64,000 nucleotides of DNA from Aminobacter ciceronei (GCF_014138625.1 NZ_JACJHY010000001.1:310001-374000); one strand, 5' to 3'; shown: positions 9,279 to 19,321, counted from the first letter of the stretch. Translations and numbers: made by a program. The notes: generated by a model not told the origin, from the letters alone.

Positions 9279-9380
9279 GACATCGTCCCCGCGATACAAA
9301 CTTGCACAAAACTGGCCAGATAAGAGCGCATTTCTCATGACCGGTGCAATATGAATGCGTCGATCGAGGAGATATCGCCC

Positions 9381-10577
9381 ATGCTTATCCGCAACCAGCA
9401 CGCCGACTATCGCAAGCCGCTCGAAGCGGTCGATGCGGAAACGCTTGGTATCGAAGCCGCCGAGACGGTCGAACGCTTCCTGTCGCACCGGCCCAACCAT
9501 CGCCCGACTCCGCTTCGCTCGCTGCCGGCGCTGGCCCGGGAACTTGGCATCGGCGCCGTCCATCTGAAGGACGAGGGTTTTCGCCTCGGCCTCGGCAGCT
9601 TCAAGGCCCTCGGCGGCGCCTATGCCGTCATTCGCCTCGTGCTGGAGGCGGCGGAAGCGCGGCTCGGCCGTCCGGTCGCCATCGCCGAACTGCACAGCCC
9701 CGAAGTGGCAAAAATCTCCGCCGCCATGACTTTCGGCTGCGCCACCGACGGCAACCACGGCCGCTCGGTCGCACAAGGGGCGCAGCTTGTCGGAGCGCGC
9801 TCGGTGATCTTCGTCCATGGCGGGGTCAGCGACGCGCGCGTTGCGGCCATCGCCCGCTACGGCGCTGTGATGGAGCGCGTCGCCGGCACCTATGACGACT
9901 CGGTCGCCGAGGCGGCGCGGGTCTGCGAGGCCAATGGCTGGACCGTCGTCTCCGACACCTCCTGGCCCGGCTACGAGCGCATCCCGGGCCTAGTCATGCA
10001 GGGTTACACGGCGATCTTCCGCGAAGCCCTCGAAAAGCTGCCTGAAGCGCCGACCCATGTCTTCATCCAGGCCGGCGTCGGCGGCATCGCCGCTGCCGCT
10101 GCCGGCTATCTCGCCAACCGCTATGGCGAGGCGCGCCCGACCTTCGTCGTCGTCGATCCCGCCCGCGCCGCCTGCATCTTCGAGACCGCGCGGCAAGGCA
10201 AACCGGTCAAGATCGCCCATGGCGAACCGACCGTCATGGCGATGCTCGAATGCTACGAGCCGTCGCAGGTCGCCTGGCGCGTGCTGTCGCGCGTCGCCGA
10301 TGCCTTCATGACCGTCGAGGACGAGACAGCCGTCGAAGTTATGAACCTGCTTGCCCGCCCCTTCGACCATGATCCCGTGGTGGTCGCGGGCGAAAGCGGC
10401 GGCGCCGGCCTCGCCGGCCTGCTCGTCGCCGCGCGTGACGCCGACATGCGCGCCACTATCGGCCTCGACGCACATTCGCGCGTCCTGCTCGTCATCACCG
10501 AGGGTGCCACCGACCCCGACCGCTACCGCGAGCTCGTCGGCCTGACACCGGGAGATATTGCCATCGCTGGGAAGTGA
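9381..10577 (+). CDS. Diaminopropionate ammonia-lyase (PLP-dependent)
   Basis: A 398-residue fold-type II PLP enzyme. The motif LKDEGFRLGLGSFKALGG contains the PLP lysine (K75) and matches diaminopropionate ammonia-lyase (DpaL/YgeX), which converts 2,3-diaminopropionate to pyruvate and ammonia. Further support comes from FGCATDGNHGRSVA, the GVGGIAAAAAGY phosphate-binding glycine loop and GESGGAGLAGL. GAGGAG nine bases before ATG 9381 sets the start. ATG 9351 is in frame but has no site. Divergent from an AsnC regulator, a common arrangement for amino-acid catabolic lyases. Confidence 0.88.
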   Translation: MLIRNQHADYRKPLEAVDAETLGIEAAETVERFLSHRPNHRPTPLRSLPALARELGIGAVHLKDEGFRLGLGSFKALGGAYAVIRLVLEAAEARLGRPVAIAELHSPEVAKISAAMTFGCATDGNHGRSVAQGAQLVGARSVIFVHGGVSDARVAAIARYGAVMERVAGTYDDSVAEAARVCEANGWTVVSDTSWPGYERIPGLVMQGYTAIFREALEKLPEAPTHVFIQAGVGGIAAAAAGYLANRYGEARPTFVVVDPARAACIFETARQGKPVKIAHGEPTVMAMLECYEPSQVAWRVLSRVADAFMTVEDETAVEVMNLLARPFDHDPVVVAGESGGAGLAGLLVAARDADMRATIGLDAHSRVLLVITEGATDPDRYRELVGLTPGDIAIAGK

Positions 10578-10664
10578 CGCGCGGCAGCGCTTCATCGCGC
10601 CATGCTAGTGCAATGTCCGCCGCCTATCAGCGATTATCCAGTCTGATATGAGGGCACGTCCGAG

Positions 10665-12020
10665 ATGACCTTTTCTGCCGCGGCAGTTTCCTCCAACCCG
10701 CACTTTCCATCCCCGGCCGAGATCAAGCGCATCCTCGTTGAGCGCATCGACCAGCAGCGCCAGAGCGTCGGCATCGTCGTCGGCACTTTCGGCCCGGAGG
10801 GCCGCGTCATCGTCTCGCATGGCAATTTCGGCGCCTTCTACGCCCGCCCGGTCGACGCCGACACCGGCTTCGAGATCGGCTCGATCACCAAGGTCTTCAC
10901 CACGCTGCTGCTCGCCGAGATGGCTGGGCGCGGCGAGGTCGGGCTCGACGACCCGGTCGCCATGCATCTGCCAGCCACCGTCCATATGCCGACGCGCGAC
11001 GGCTGCGAGATCACCCTGACCGACCTCGCCACCCACACCTCCGGCCTGCCACGTCTGCCCGAAAACATGGCACCGGCCGACGACGACAATCCGTATGCCG
11101 ACTATTCCGTCGATCAGATGTACGCGTTCCTGTCGGCCTACGAACTGCCGCGCGCCATCGGCAGCCAGTACGAATACTCCAATCTCGGAATGGGCCTGCT
11201 CGGCCATGCGTTGTCACGCCGGGCCGGTCTGAGTTATGGCGCGCTGGTGCGCGAGCGCATCCTTGCTCCGCTCAACATGCGCTCCACCGCCGATACGCCG
11301 GCCGTCTACATGAAGTCGCGCCTGGCCAATGGCCACGACGCCCAGTTGATGCCGGTGCTGAACTGGGACCTGCCGACGCTCGCCGGCGCCGGCGCCATGT
11401 TGTCGACCGCCGACGACATGCTGAACTTCGTCGAGATGCTGGTGGATGCGCCCGCTTCGCCGCTTCATGCGGCCCTTGCCACCACCTTGGCCATCCGTCG
11501 CCCGTCCGGCGCCGAAGGCGACGAGACCGGGCTCGGCTGGGTCATCTCGGGAAGTGGCGACGACCAGGTCATCTGGCACAATGGCGGCACCGGCGGCTAT
11601 CGCTCCTATCTCGGCTTCATGCCGGCCAAGAGTGTCGGGGTTGTAGCCCTTTCCAACACCTCGACCGAAGCCGGCGTCGACGACATCGGCCGACACCTGC
11701 TCGACAGCAAGAACCCGCTCGCCGAACCGCCAAGAGAACGTGTCGCCATCACGCTCGATCCGGCGATCTACGACCGTTATGTCGGCGTCTACAGTCTGGC
11801 CCCGGAGTTCGAGATCGCCATCACCCGCGAAGGCTCAAGCCTTTTCGCCCAGGCGACCGGCCAGGGCCGCCACGAGATTTTTGCCGAGAACGACAGCCAG
11901 TTCTTCCTCAAGGTCGTCAACGCCCAGCTCAGCTTCGACGTCGGCGCCGACGGCCGTACCACCAGCATGACGCTGCACCAGAACGGTATCGACCAGCGGG
12001 CGCCGAAGGTGGCGCCCTAA
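10665..12020 (+). CDS. Serine hydrolase, beta-lactamase class C/penicillin-binding fold
   Basis: A 451-residue protein with the three active-site motifs of the class C beta-lactamase/esterase fold: SITK (S73-K76), YSN (from Y171) and HNGG (from H305, in place of KTG). After about residue 340 there is a beta-rich C-terminal domain like those of D-aminopeptidase-type relatives. There is no obvious signal peptide, so a cytosolic esterase or peptidase is more likely than a true beta-lactamase; the substrate is unknown. A second family member lies at 30538. It is convergent with the RND pump gene, with a hairpin between the two. Confidence 0.88.
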   Translation: MTFSAAAVSSNPHFPSPAEIKRILVERIDQQRQSVGIVVGTFGPEGRVIVSHGNFGAFYARPVDADTGFEIGSITKVFTTLLLAEMAGRGEVGLDDPVAMHLPATVHMPTRDGCEITLTDLATHTSGLPRLPENMAPADDDNPYADYSVDQMYAFLSAYELPRAIGSQYEYSNLGMGLLGHALSRRAGLSYGALVRERILAPLNMRSTADTPAVYMKSRLANGHDAQLMPVLNWDLPTLAGAGAMLSTADDMLNFVEMLVDAPASPLHAALATTLAIRRPSGAEGDETGLGWVISGSGDDQVIWHNGGTGGYRSYLGFMPAKSVGVVALSNTSTEAGVDDIGRHLLDSKNPLAEPPRERVAITLDPAIYDRYVGVYSLAPEFEIAITREGSSLFAQATGQGRHEIFAENDSQFFLKVVNAQLSFDVGADGRTTSMTLHQNGIDQRAPKVAP

Positions 12021-12044
12021 CCACGACGGCCTGCCCAAACGAAC

Positions 12045-12073
12045 ACCGGCCCCTGCATGCGGCAGGAGCCGGT
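12045..12073. terminator. Hairpin between convergent genes
   Basis: ACCGGC-c-CCTGC pairs with GCAGG-a-GCCGGT around a 5-nt loop (11 pairs, one mismatch). It sits midway between two converging stop codons. There is no T-tract, so it may be a weak bidirectional terminator or an mRNA 3'-end stabiliser. Confidence 0.5.
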
Positions 12074-12098
12074 TGAAAGCTCAGCGCTTGGCTCGCGA

Positions 12099-15000
12099 CT
12101 ATTCCGCCGCCAGCGCCGGGTGCTGAACGATCGCAGCGGTGTTTTCGCCCTTCGCCGCGAGCGGTTCGGCCGGCTTGGTCTTCGGCTCACGGCCAAAGAA
12201 CAGCGCATAGCCGGCCGGCAGCACCAGGATGGTCAGCAAGGTGGCGACCAGGATGCCGCCCATCATCGAATAGGCGAGCGGGCCCCAGAACACGCCCCAG
12301 GAAATCGGGATCAGCGCCAGCACCGCCGTCATCGCCGTCAGAACGATCGGCCGGAAGCGGCGCACGGCAGCGCCAATGATCGCCTCTGAGCGCTCCATGC
12401 CCGCCGCGATGTCCTGGTCGATCTGGTCGACGAGGATGATCGAGTTGCGGATGATGATGCCGAGCAGCGCGATGACGCCGAGGATCGCCACGAAGCCGAA
12501 CGGCGCGCCTGAGATCAACAATGCCGCAGCGGCCCCGATGATGCCGAGCGGACCTGTCGCCAGCACCAGCATTGCCTTGCCGAAGTGCTGCAATTGCACC
12601 ATCAACAAAAGCACGATGACGAGCAACATCACCGGCGCCTTGGCGGCGATCGAGGCCTGGCTTTCGGCCGCGTCCTCGGCACCGCCCTGGATCTCGACCT
12701 TGTAGCCGGGAGCCAGGCCGTCGCGCAGCGGCTTGAGATCGGCATAGAGCTTCATCGCCACGTCGTTGGGCTGGATGTGGTCGGGCAGCGTCGCCCTGAC
12801 CGTGATCGTCGGCAGGCGGTCGCGGCGCCATTCGATGCCCTGCTCCATGACAGGCACCACCTTGGCCACCTGCGACAGCGGCACGAACCCACCAAAGTCG
12901 GTCGGAATATAGACCGAGTTGACCGCCGTCAGAAGGTGACGGTTGGCCTCCGGCTCGCGGGCGACGATCGATACCGTCTCCTCGCCGTCGCGGAAATTGT
13001 CGAGCGGCGCGCCCTGCATCGTTGCCTGCAGCATCTGGCGGATGCGTTGCGACGATACGCCAAGCGCCCGCGCCCTGTCCTGATCGACCACCAGCTTCAT
13101 CGCCGGCACCTGTTCCAGCCAGTCGTCATGGATGGCGCCGAGTTCCGGCGTCGCCGCGAACTTGGCCTTCACCTCGTCGGCGATGCGGCGCACTTCGGCC
13201 CGGTCTGGCCCCATGACGCGCAGCTGCACCGGCCAGCCTGTCGGCGGTCCGAGGAACAGGCGATCGACCTTGCCGCGGATCGAGGGGAAATCCTCGGCCA
13301 GGATGGTGCGCAGCTTGGTGATCAGTCGTTCGCGCGCCGGCTCGTCATTGGCCATGATCAGAAGCTGGGCATAGTTCGGGTTGCGCAGCTGCTGGTCCAG
13401 CGGCAGGAAGAAGCGCGGCGCGCCCTCGCCGACATAGGTGGCGATGAACTTCTTGTCGGGGTCGTCCATCATGCGCTTTTCCAGCGCCTGGGCCTGCTTT
13501 TCGACCTCCTTGATGCTGGTGCCCTCGGGCAGCCACAGGTCGACGAGAATTTCCGGCCGCGACGACTGCGGGAAGAAGTTCTGCGGGATGAACTGGAAGG
13601 CAAACAGCGAGCCGAAGAAGGTCACCAGCGTCATGACAAGCACGATGATGCGGTGGCGCACGGCCCAGCTCACCGTCGCGCGCAGGCGGCGGTAGAAGTT
13701 GGTATCGAAGGCATCGTGATGACTGCCGGCATGCTTGCGCTGCTTCAGGATCATGTTGCCGAGCCATGGCGTGAAATAGACGGCCACGAACCACGAGATG
13801 ACGAGGGCGATACCGACGACATAGAACAGCGAGCGCACATATTCACCCGCCGTGGATTCGGCGAAGCCGACGGGAATGAAGCCTGCCGTGGTGATCAGCG
13901 TGCCCGTCAGCATCGGGAACGCCGTCGAGGAATAGGCAAATGACGCCGCCTCGACCTTGACCAGCCCCTCCTCGAGCTTTCGCTCCATCATCTCGACGAC
14001 GATCATCGCATCGTCGACGAGCAGGCCAAGCGCAATGATCAGTGCGCCGAGCGAGATGCGCTGCAGGTCGATGCCCAGCTGGTACATGACAGCGAAGGTG
14101 GCGGCGAGCACCAGCGGTATGGTGATCGCGATGACCAGGCCCGAGCGCCAGCCAATCGACAGGAACGACACCACCAGCACGATCAGCAGCGCCTCGATCA
14201 GCGCCTTCATGAACTCGCCGATGGCTTCCTTGACCACTTCCGGCTGATTGGAGATCTGGTCGACCGACACGCCGTAAGGTAGCGATTCCTCGAAACGCTT
14301 GTAGGTCTCTTCGACAGCCTTGCCGACGTCGGTGACCTTGAAGCCCTTGGCCATCACCACGCCGACCTGGACGCTGTCCTGGCCGTTGTAGCGGAACTTG
14401 CGCTGGTAGGGATCCTCAAGACCCGATGTCACCGTGGCGATGTCGCCGAGGCGGGTGACCTGGTTGCCGGCGCGCAGTCGCAGCTCGCGGATATCGGCCG
14501 TCTTGGACAGGTCGCCCTCGACCGAGATGCGCACCGAATGCGTGCCGGTGTCGACAGCACCCGCCGGGTCGATGTTGTTCTGCCCGGCGATGGTGTTGCG
14601 CACGTCGTTCAGCGTCAGGCCGCGTTCGGCCAATGCCTTGGACGAGACGTCGATATAGATGCGCTGCGGCTGGTCGCCGAGGATGACGGCCTTTTCGACG
14701 CCGGGCGTCGTCAGCAGCATGTCGCGTGCCTTGATCGCCAGCGTCTTCAGTTCGGGATAGCTGTAGCCCTCGCCCGCGATCGAGTGCAGCGTGATGAAGG
14801 TATCGCCAAACTCGTCGTTGAAATAGGGTCCGAGCAGGCCTTGCGGCAGCTCGCTCGAGATGTCGCCGACCTTCTTGCGCACCTGATAGAAGGCGTCCTT
14901 CACCTCGGCGGTGTCGGTGTCGCCCTTGACCTGCACGGTGATGATGGCGCTGCCGGCGCGCGTGTAGGACTTGACCCAGTCGAGATGCGGCGTTTCCTGC

Positions 15001-15242
15001 AGCTTGCGCTCGATCTTGTTGACGACCTGGTCCTGCATCTCCTCGATCGAGGCGCCCGGCCACACTGCCTGCACCACCATGACGCGGAAGGTGAATTCCG
15101 GATCCTCACTCTGGCCCATGCGCATCAGGCCGAGCGCACCGGTGATGATGATCAGCCCGAACAGGAAGCGTGCGATGCTCGGATGTCCGATCGCCCAACG
15201 TGACAGGTTGAAGGGCTGCTTGTCCTGGCTGGAATTGTCCAT
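12099..15242 (-). CDS. RND-family efflux pump, inner-membrane permease
   Basis: A 1047-residue AcrB/HAE-type transporter. The chain begins with the first transmembrane helix (SIARFLFGLIIITGALGLM), has two large periplasmic loops, and carries family motifs such as PGASIEEMQDQVVNKIE and LGLLVDDAMIVVEMMER, with the paired Asp of the proton relay in TM4. It exports small toxic compounds by proton exchange together with the adaptor and an outer-membrane channel, which is not encoded here. ATG 15242 is preferred over an in-frame GTG at 15284, since the shorter start puts the conserved N-terminus in its usual place. Last gene of a tetR-adaptor-pump operon. Confidence 0.95.
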   Translation of the reverse strand: MDNSSQDKQPFNLSRWAIGHPSIARFLFGLIIITGALGLMRMGQSEDPEFTFRVMVVQAVWPGASIEEMQDQVVNKIERKLQETPHLDWVKSYTRAGSAIITVQVKGDTDTAEVKDAFYQVRKKVGDISSELPQGLLGPYFNDEFGDTFITLHSIAGEGYSYPELKTLAIKARDMLLTTPGVEKAVILGDQPQRIYIDVSSKALAERGLTLNDVRNTIAGQNNIDPAGAVDTGTHSVRISVEGDLSKTADIRELRLRAGNQVTRLGDIATVTSGLEDPYQRKFRYNGQDSVQVGVVMAKGFKVTDVGKAVEETYKRFEESLPYGVSVDQISNQPEVVKEAIGEFMKALIEALLIVLVVSFLSIGWRSGLVIAITIPLVLAATFAVMYQLGIDLQRISLGALIIALGLLVDDAMIVVEMMERKLEEGLVKVEAASFAYSSTAFPMLTGTLITTAGFIPVGFAESTAGEYVRSLFYVVGIALVISWFVAVYFTPWLGNMILKQRKHAGSHHDAFDTNFYRRLRATVSWAVRHRIIVLVMTLVTFFGSLFAFQFIPQNFFPQSSRPEILVDLWLPEGTSIKEVEKQAQALEKRMMDDPDKKFIATYVGEGAPRFFLPLDQQLRNPNYAQLLIMANDEPARERLITKLRTILAEDFPSIRGKVDRLFLGPPTGWPVQLRVMGPDRAEVRRIADEVKAKFAATPELGAIHDDWLEQVPAMKLVVDQDRARALGVSSQRIRQMLQATMQGAPLDNFRDGEETVSIVAREPEANRHLLTAVNSVYIPTDFGGFVPLSQVAKVVPVMEQGIEWRRDRLPTITVRATLPDHIQPNDVAMKLYADLKPLRDGLAPGYKVEIQGGAEDAAESQASIAAKAPVMLLVIVLLLMVQLQHFGKAMLVLATGPLGIIGAAAALLISGAPFGFVAILGVIALLGIIIRNSIILVDQIDQDIAAGMERSEAIIGAAVRRFRPIVLTAMTAVLALIPISWGVFWGPLAYSMMGGILVATLLTILVLPAGYALFFGREPKTKPAEPLAAKGENTAAIVQHPALAAE

Positions 15243-15350
15243 GGCCGTGGTTCCGATAAGGCGCACGCGGCCGGTATCCGGCACAGCAGATGCGCAGGTT
15301 CAAATGTGAATGGCGTTCGCGGCGGCCCTCGGCCGCCGCCTCATGCTGTC

Positions 15351-16490
15351 TTAGCGGACGGCCGCAGTGGCTTCGTTCGATGCCGCACGCTGCTCTGCTG
15401 TCGGCACCTTGACCCTCAGATTCTCGGCCATGAACTGCGTACCGGCCGCCACCACCAAGTCACCCGGCTTCAGGCCGTCGGCAACCTGGACGCCGGCGTC
15501 GGCGAAGCCCGCCACTTTGATGTCGCGGGCATGTACCTGTTCGCCATTGACCACCCAGACGATGTCCTTGTCGCCCTGCTTGGCGAGCGCGCTGAGCGGG
15601 ATCGCGACGAACGCCTTGCCGTTCTCGACCGACGCCTCGATCGTCGCGCTCATGCCCAAAAGCACCCTGTTGTCGTCGGGCAGGCTGACGCGCACCGAAA
15701 ACGTCCTGGATTGCGGGTCGGCGCTGCCAGCGACCTCGCGCACCTTGCCGTCGAGCACCAGCCCGGCGTCGGACCAGAAGCTCACCTTGACCGGCTTGCC
15801 CTGCTGGAACTGGGCAATCTCCAGCTCGGGCACGGCGATCTGCACTTCCTTGTCGCCATCGACGGCGACCGCGACGACAGGCGTTCCGGCCCCGACCACC
15901 TGACCGGTATCGGCGCTGACCGAGGTGACGATGCCGTTCTGGTCGGCGCGCAGCTCAGCATAACCGACCTGGTTTCTCGCCTGCTTCAGCGACGAGGCAG
16001 CAGCGTCGCGCTGCGACGACGCCTGCCTGTAGGCAAGTGCCGCCTGCTCGCGCTGCGCTTCGGAGGCGAACTTCTTGGCATAAAGCTGGGTCGCGCGTTC
16101 GTCGGCCAGGCGGGCCGTCTCGACCTGCTTTTCCGCCGCGTGCAGATTGGCTTCCGCCGTGCTGACACCCAGTTGGTAGTCGGTCGCGTCGATGCGAGCG
16201 AGCAGGTCTCCCGTCTTCACCTTGTCGCCGATATTGACCACCCGTTCGGTGATCTTGCCGGCGACGCGGAAGCCGAGATTCATCTCGGTGCGCGCCTTCA
16301 CCGAGCCGGAATAGTCGAGCTCACGGGTCGTGCCCATGCTGGCGATCTCGACCACCTTGACCGGGCGGATCGCTTCGACCGTCTCGGTCTTGGCTTCGGA
16401 ACAGGCGGAAAGGCCAACGCCAAGCAGCGACACCAGAGCCAGGCTGGCAAGAGGACGCAGGTTCGCATTGAAGGTCTTGAACGAAATCAT
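15351..16490 (-). CDS. RND efflux periplasmic adaptor (membrane fusion protein), lipoprotein
   Basis: A 379-residue HlyD/AcrA-type adaptor. It has an N-terminal lipoprotein signal (LLGVGLSAC), a barrel-lipoyl region with the DLLARIDATDYQL motif, a coiled hairpin of Ala/Gln/Arg-rich helices, and a second lipoyl half (GIVTSVSADTGQVV). It bridges the RND permease and the outer-membrane channel. AGGAG eight bases upstream fixes ATG 16490. It lies between the TetR gene (52 bp upstream) and the permease gene (108 bp downstream), all on the minus strand. Confidence 0.94.
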   Translation of the reverse strand: MISFKTFNANLRPLASLALVSLLGVGLSACSEAKTETVEAIRPVKVVEIASMGTTRELDYSGSVKARTEMNLGFRVAGKITERVVNIGDKVKTGDLLARIDATDYQLGVSTAEANLHAAEKQVETARLADERATQLYAKKFASEAQREQAALAYRQASSQRDAAASSLKQARNQVGYAELRADQNGIVTSVSADTGQVVGAGTPVVAVAVDGDKEVQIAVPELEIAQFQQGKPVKVSFWSDAGLVLDGKVREVAGSADPQSRTFSVRVSLPDDNRVLLGMSATIEASVENGKAFVAIPLSALAKQGDKDIVWVVNGEQVHARDIKVAGFADAGVQVADGLKPGDLVVAAGTQFMAENLRVKVPTAEQRAASNEATAAVR

Positions 16491-16542
16491 CGTTCGCACT
16501 CCTGGTTGTCTATTGATCTGGATGTCGGCCCGAGGGCCCCGG

Positions 16543-17151
16543 CTATTTCTTCAGCGCCCTGAGAGCGTAATCAGTAAGTTCCTCGAACGTCGCCCGATTG
16601 GGCTTGTTGACGCACTGCGAGACCATCTGCGGATGGCACAAAGTAGCTGTTGCGGCACCGAAGCAGCGCGCGGCGATCCGCGGATCCTGCTCGGCAAATT
16701 CGCCGGCGGCGATGCCCTGGGCGATGACTTCAGCCATCAGATCATGCAGTCGGTCGATATGCTTTTCGATGACGTGCCAGTCGCGCTCCAACGCCACGAT
16801 CACCATCTCATGCACTTTCTCCTGGTCGAGCATCGTCTCGACGGTCAGGTTGTGCTGGGCATAGATGAAACTGCGCAGGCGCTCGGTGGCACTGCCTTCG
16901 GCACGCAGGATCTGGCAGGCCATCTGATAGACGGCGCCGAGCATGCGGCCGCAGATCGCCTGGTGGATTTCCACCTTTGAGGCGAAGAAACGATAGATAT
17001 TCGCCGGCGACATGCCGAGGTCGCGGGCGATGTCGGCGACATTGGTCTTGGTGTAGCCGTAGTGCCGGAACAGCCGCTCGGCTGAATCGAGAATGCGCCC
17101 GACAGTCTCCTGTCGCGCCAGATCCACGGGGCTTTCGGCTACATCGTTCAT
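16543..17151 (-). CDS. TetR/AcrR-family repressor of the RND operon
   Basis: A 202-residue TetR regulator. The helix-turn-helix is RILDSAERLFRHYGYTKTNVADIARDLGMSPANIYRFF. The C-terminal ligand domain has CHPQMVSQC, typical of the AcrR-like group. It is the first gene of the tetR-adaptor-pump operon and starts 14 bp downstream of a long palindrome. The simplest model is autorepression of the whole operon, relieved by a pump substrate. Confidence 0.93.
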   Translation of the reverse strand: MNDVAESPVDLARQETVGRILDSAERLFRHYGYTKTNVADIARDLGMSPANIYRFFASKVEIHQAICGRMLGAVYQMACQILRAEGSATERLRSFIYAQHNLTVETMLDQEKVHEMVIVALERDWHVIEKHIDRLHDLMAEVIAQGIAAGEFAEQDPRIAARCFGAATATLCHPQMVSQCVNKPNRATFEELTDYALRALKK

Positions 17152-17165
17152 TTCGGGTCGCTCGA

Positions 17166-17205
17166 TTTTACGACTGACGATTTTCGAATTTCGTCAGTCG
17201 TAAAA
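17166..17205. promoter_or_regulatory. Long palindromic operator upstream of the tetR-RND operon
   Basis: TTTTACGACTGACGA and TCGTCAGTCGTAAAA are perfect 15-bp arms around a 10-bp centre (ttttcgaatt). The element spans 40 bp and lies 14 bp upstream of the TetR start. Size and symmetry fit a binding site for two TetR dimers. The inner TGACGA/TCGTCA is the likely recognition core. Confidence 0.85.
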
Positions 17206-17365
17206 CGTAATTCATCTCGCGTCAATCCACTGCACCGCAAAAAATGCAGCCTACTGACACGGCCTCGCGGCTGCCCCTTCGCCGCGAGCGACGGCCAGCG
17301 GGAGCGAAAAACGTTCTGACTTCGTCACTTACGCCGCCCAACTGAATCAATCTTCGAGCAGATGA

Positions 17366-19099
17366 CTACTCCGCCCCGGCGCGCTGGTATTCGACGCTGC
17401 GCTCGGTCGCGATGCGGTCCTTCAGCACTTCATTGGAGTAGCCGAACTCCAGAAGCGCCCGTCCCGCCAGCTGCAAACCCGCCTCGACGGCGTCGGGAAT
17501 AACGAATTCCGCGCCCGCCTCGTAGAGCTGGCGCGCATGGGCGGCATCCTGGGCCCGGGCGAGCACGGGCGCATCGCCGCGCATCTGCCGGACAGCATTG
17601 ACCATCGCCGCCGCGTCCCTGGCGTCGTCGACGGTGACGATGAACAGGCTCGCGCCCGCGGCACCGGCATGGGCCAGGATTTCGGGGCGCGCGGCGTCAC
17701 CGAGATAGATCTTACGGCCCGCCTTGCGCTCGCGCGCCACGATCTCGGGATTGCGCTCGAGCGCGACGATGTCGGTGTCCTCGGCATCGAGGATGCGGGC
17801 GATGGTGCGCCCGACCCGCCCGAAACCGGCGATGACGACATGCCCCCGGAGGTCAGGATAGGTCTCGGTCGAAACCTCCACCGGCTGCCTCGCATCGATC
17901 CGCGCGGCGATCCGCCGGCCGATCATCGCCACCAGCGGCGTCACCAGCATCGACAGACCGGCAATGCCCGTCACCAGCGTCGCCGTTGGCGCGTCCAGCA
18001 CATTGGCTGCCGCCGCCGTCGTAACAACCACGAAAGCGAACTCGCTTGCCGGCGCGAGCAGGAAGCCGGTCTCCACAGCCCGTCCCCGCTCCAGCCCGAA
18101 GGCGCGGCAGGCAAAGGTAACGATGGCCGCCTTGACCACCAGCAGCGCCACCAGCCCGGCCAGCACGATCGGCAACTCGCTCCACACCATCGCAAGGTCG
18201 AGACCGATGCCGACAGTCATGAAGAACAGGCCGAGCAGCAGCCCCTTGAAGGGTTCGAGGTCGACCTCGGCCTGGTGCTTGAACTCGGTTTCGCCGAGCA
18301 GCAGCCCGGCCATGAAAGCGCCGAGAGCCAAGGACAGGCCGGCAGCCGCCGTGAACACCGCGCCGCCGACGATGACCAGCAGCGTCAGCCCCATCAGGAA
18401 ATCGCGGCCGCCGGCGCGCGCCGCCAGTCGGAACGCGTCCTTGAGCACGAAGCGCCCGAACAGCAGGATGATGACGACGGCGATGCCGCCCTGGATCAGC
18501 GCCTCCAGCAGCGCCGGCAGCAGGTTGGCGTCAGGCCCCTGCCCGAGAAAGCCGATGAGGATCAGGATCGGCGCCACCAGCATGTCCTGGAACAGCAGCA
18601 CCGCGAGCGCCGCCCGCCCCACGGGACCGGCGACGCGCTTCTGCTCGGTCAGCGTCTGCATGACGATAGCCGTCGACGACAGCGCCAGGGCAAGACCGAT
18701 CGCCAGTGCGACGCGGCTTTCGGCTCCGAACCACGCAGCAATGGCGGTGATGCCGGCAACGCTCGCAAGCGCCTGCAGCCCGCCCGCGCCGACCACCAGG
18801 CGCCGGAGCGACCACAGCTTCTCGAAGGACAGTTCGAGCCCGAGCAAAAACAGCAGGAACAGCACGCCGAGTTCGGCAAACGGCTTCGCCGCCTCGGGAT
18901 CGGCAAAGGTGAAATGGCTGAGCACCGGCCAGCTTTCGGCCAGCGCGCCCATGCCGAACGGCCCAAGCGCCAGGCCGGCAAGCAGGAAGCCGAGCACGCT
19001 CGGAATGCACGCCACCCGCATCAGCGGCACCAGCACACCCGCCGCAAACAGGAACACCAGCGCATCATTGAGCCAGATGTTGTGAAGGTCCTCGCCCAT
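17366..19099 (-). CDS. CPA2-family cation:proton antiporter with TrkA-N domain (KefB/KefC-like)
   Basis: A 577-residue membrane protein. Residues 1 to about 385 form a CPA2 antiporter core with about 12 helices (for example LFLLGLELSFEKLW and LALGAFMAGLLLGETEFKHQ). From about residue 405 a cytosolic TrkA-N (RCK) domain begins with HVVIAGFGRVGRTIARIL, a Rossmann motif for NAD(H). KefB/C proteins release K+ in exchange for H+ during electrophile stress, gated by glutathione adducts. There is no KefF/KefG-like partner nearby. Monocistronic. Confidence 0.92.
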   Translation of the reverse strand: MGEDLHNIWLNDALVFLFAAGVLVPLMRVACIPSVLGFLLAGLALGPFGMGALAESWPVLSHFTFADPEAAKPFAELGVLFLLFLLGLELSFEKLWSLRRLVVGAGGLQALASVAGITAIAAWFGAESRVALAIGLALALSSTAIVMQTLTEQKRVAGPVGRAALAVLLFQDMLVAPILILIGFLGQGPDANLLPALLEALIQGGIAVVIILLFGRFVLKDAFRLAARAGGRDFLMGLTLLVIVGGAVFTAAAGLSLALGAFMAGLLLGETEFKHQAEVDLEPFKGLLLGLFFMTVGIGLDLAMVWSELPIVLAGLVALLVVKAAIVTFACRAFGLERGRAVETGFLLAPASEFAFVVVTTAAAANVLDAPTATLVTGIAGLSMLVTPLVAMIGRRIAARIDARQPVEVSTETYPDLRGHVVIAGFGRVGRTIARILDAEDTDIVALERNPEIVARERKAGRKIYLGDAARPEILAHAGAAGASLFIVTVDDARDAAAMVNAVRQMRGDAPVLARAQDAAHARQLYEAGAEFVIPDAVEAGLQLAGRALLEFGYSNEVLKDRIATERSVEYQRAGAE

Positions 19100-19321
19100 A
19101 TGCGTCCCCGGCGGATCGGCTTGCGTGCCGAGACCGACTCAACGTCAGTCTCGCCGATCATTTATGCCCTCGGGAACGAGGGATGCGAAGAAAGAATATG
19201 GCAGCCAGGGATTTAGCCGTATTTCCGGAATCGGTTTCCGAGCCCGCGCCTACCGGACCTTTCGACCCGCGCCGTCAGAAGCCTGCCTATTCCGGCAGCA
19301 TCAGGCCCTCCGGATTCCTTG

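Noticed and set aside
9339-9818. N-terminal extension of the AsnC regulator into the ammonia-lyase gene
   Set aside because: The upstream part is antisense to conserved PLP-enzyme sequence and does not match the family.
12585-13943. Long open frame opposite the RND permease gene
   Set aside because: Composition is Arg/His/Asp-rich as expected for antisense of a GC-rich gene; no recognisable domain.
17537-19216. Open frame of about 560 codons opposite the antiporter gene
   Set aside because: Low-complexity Arg/Gln/His translation, antisense to clear membrane helices and a Rossmann motif.
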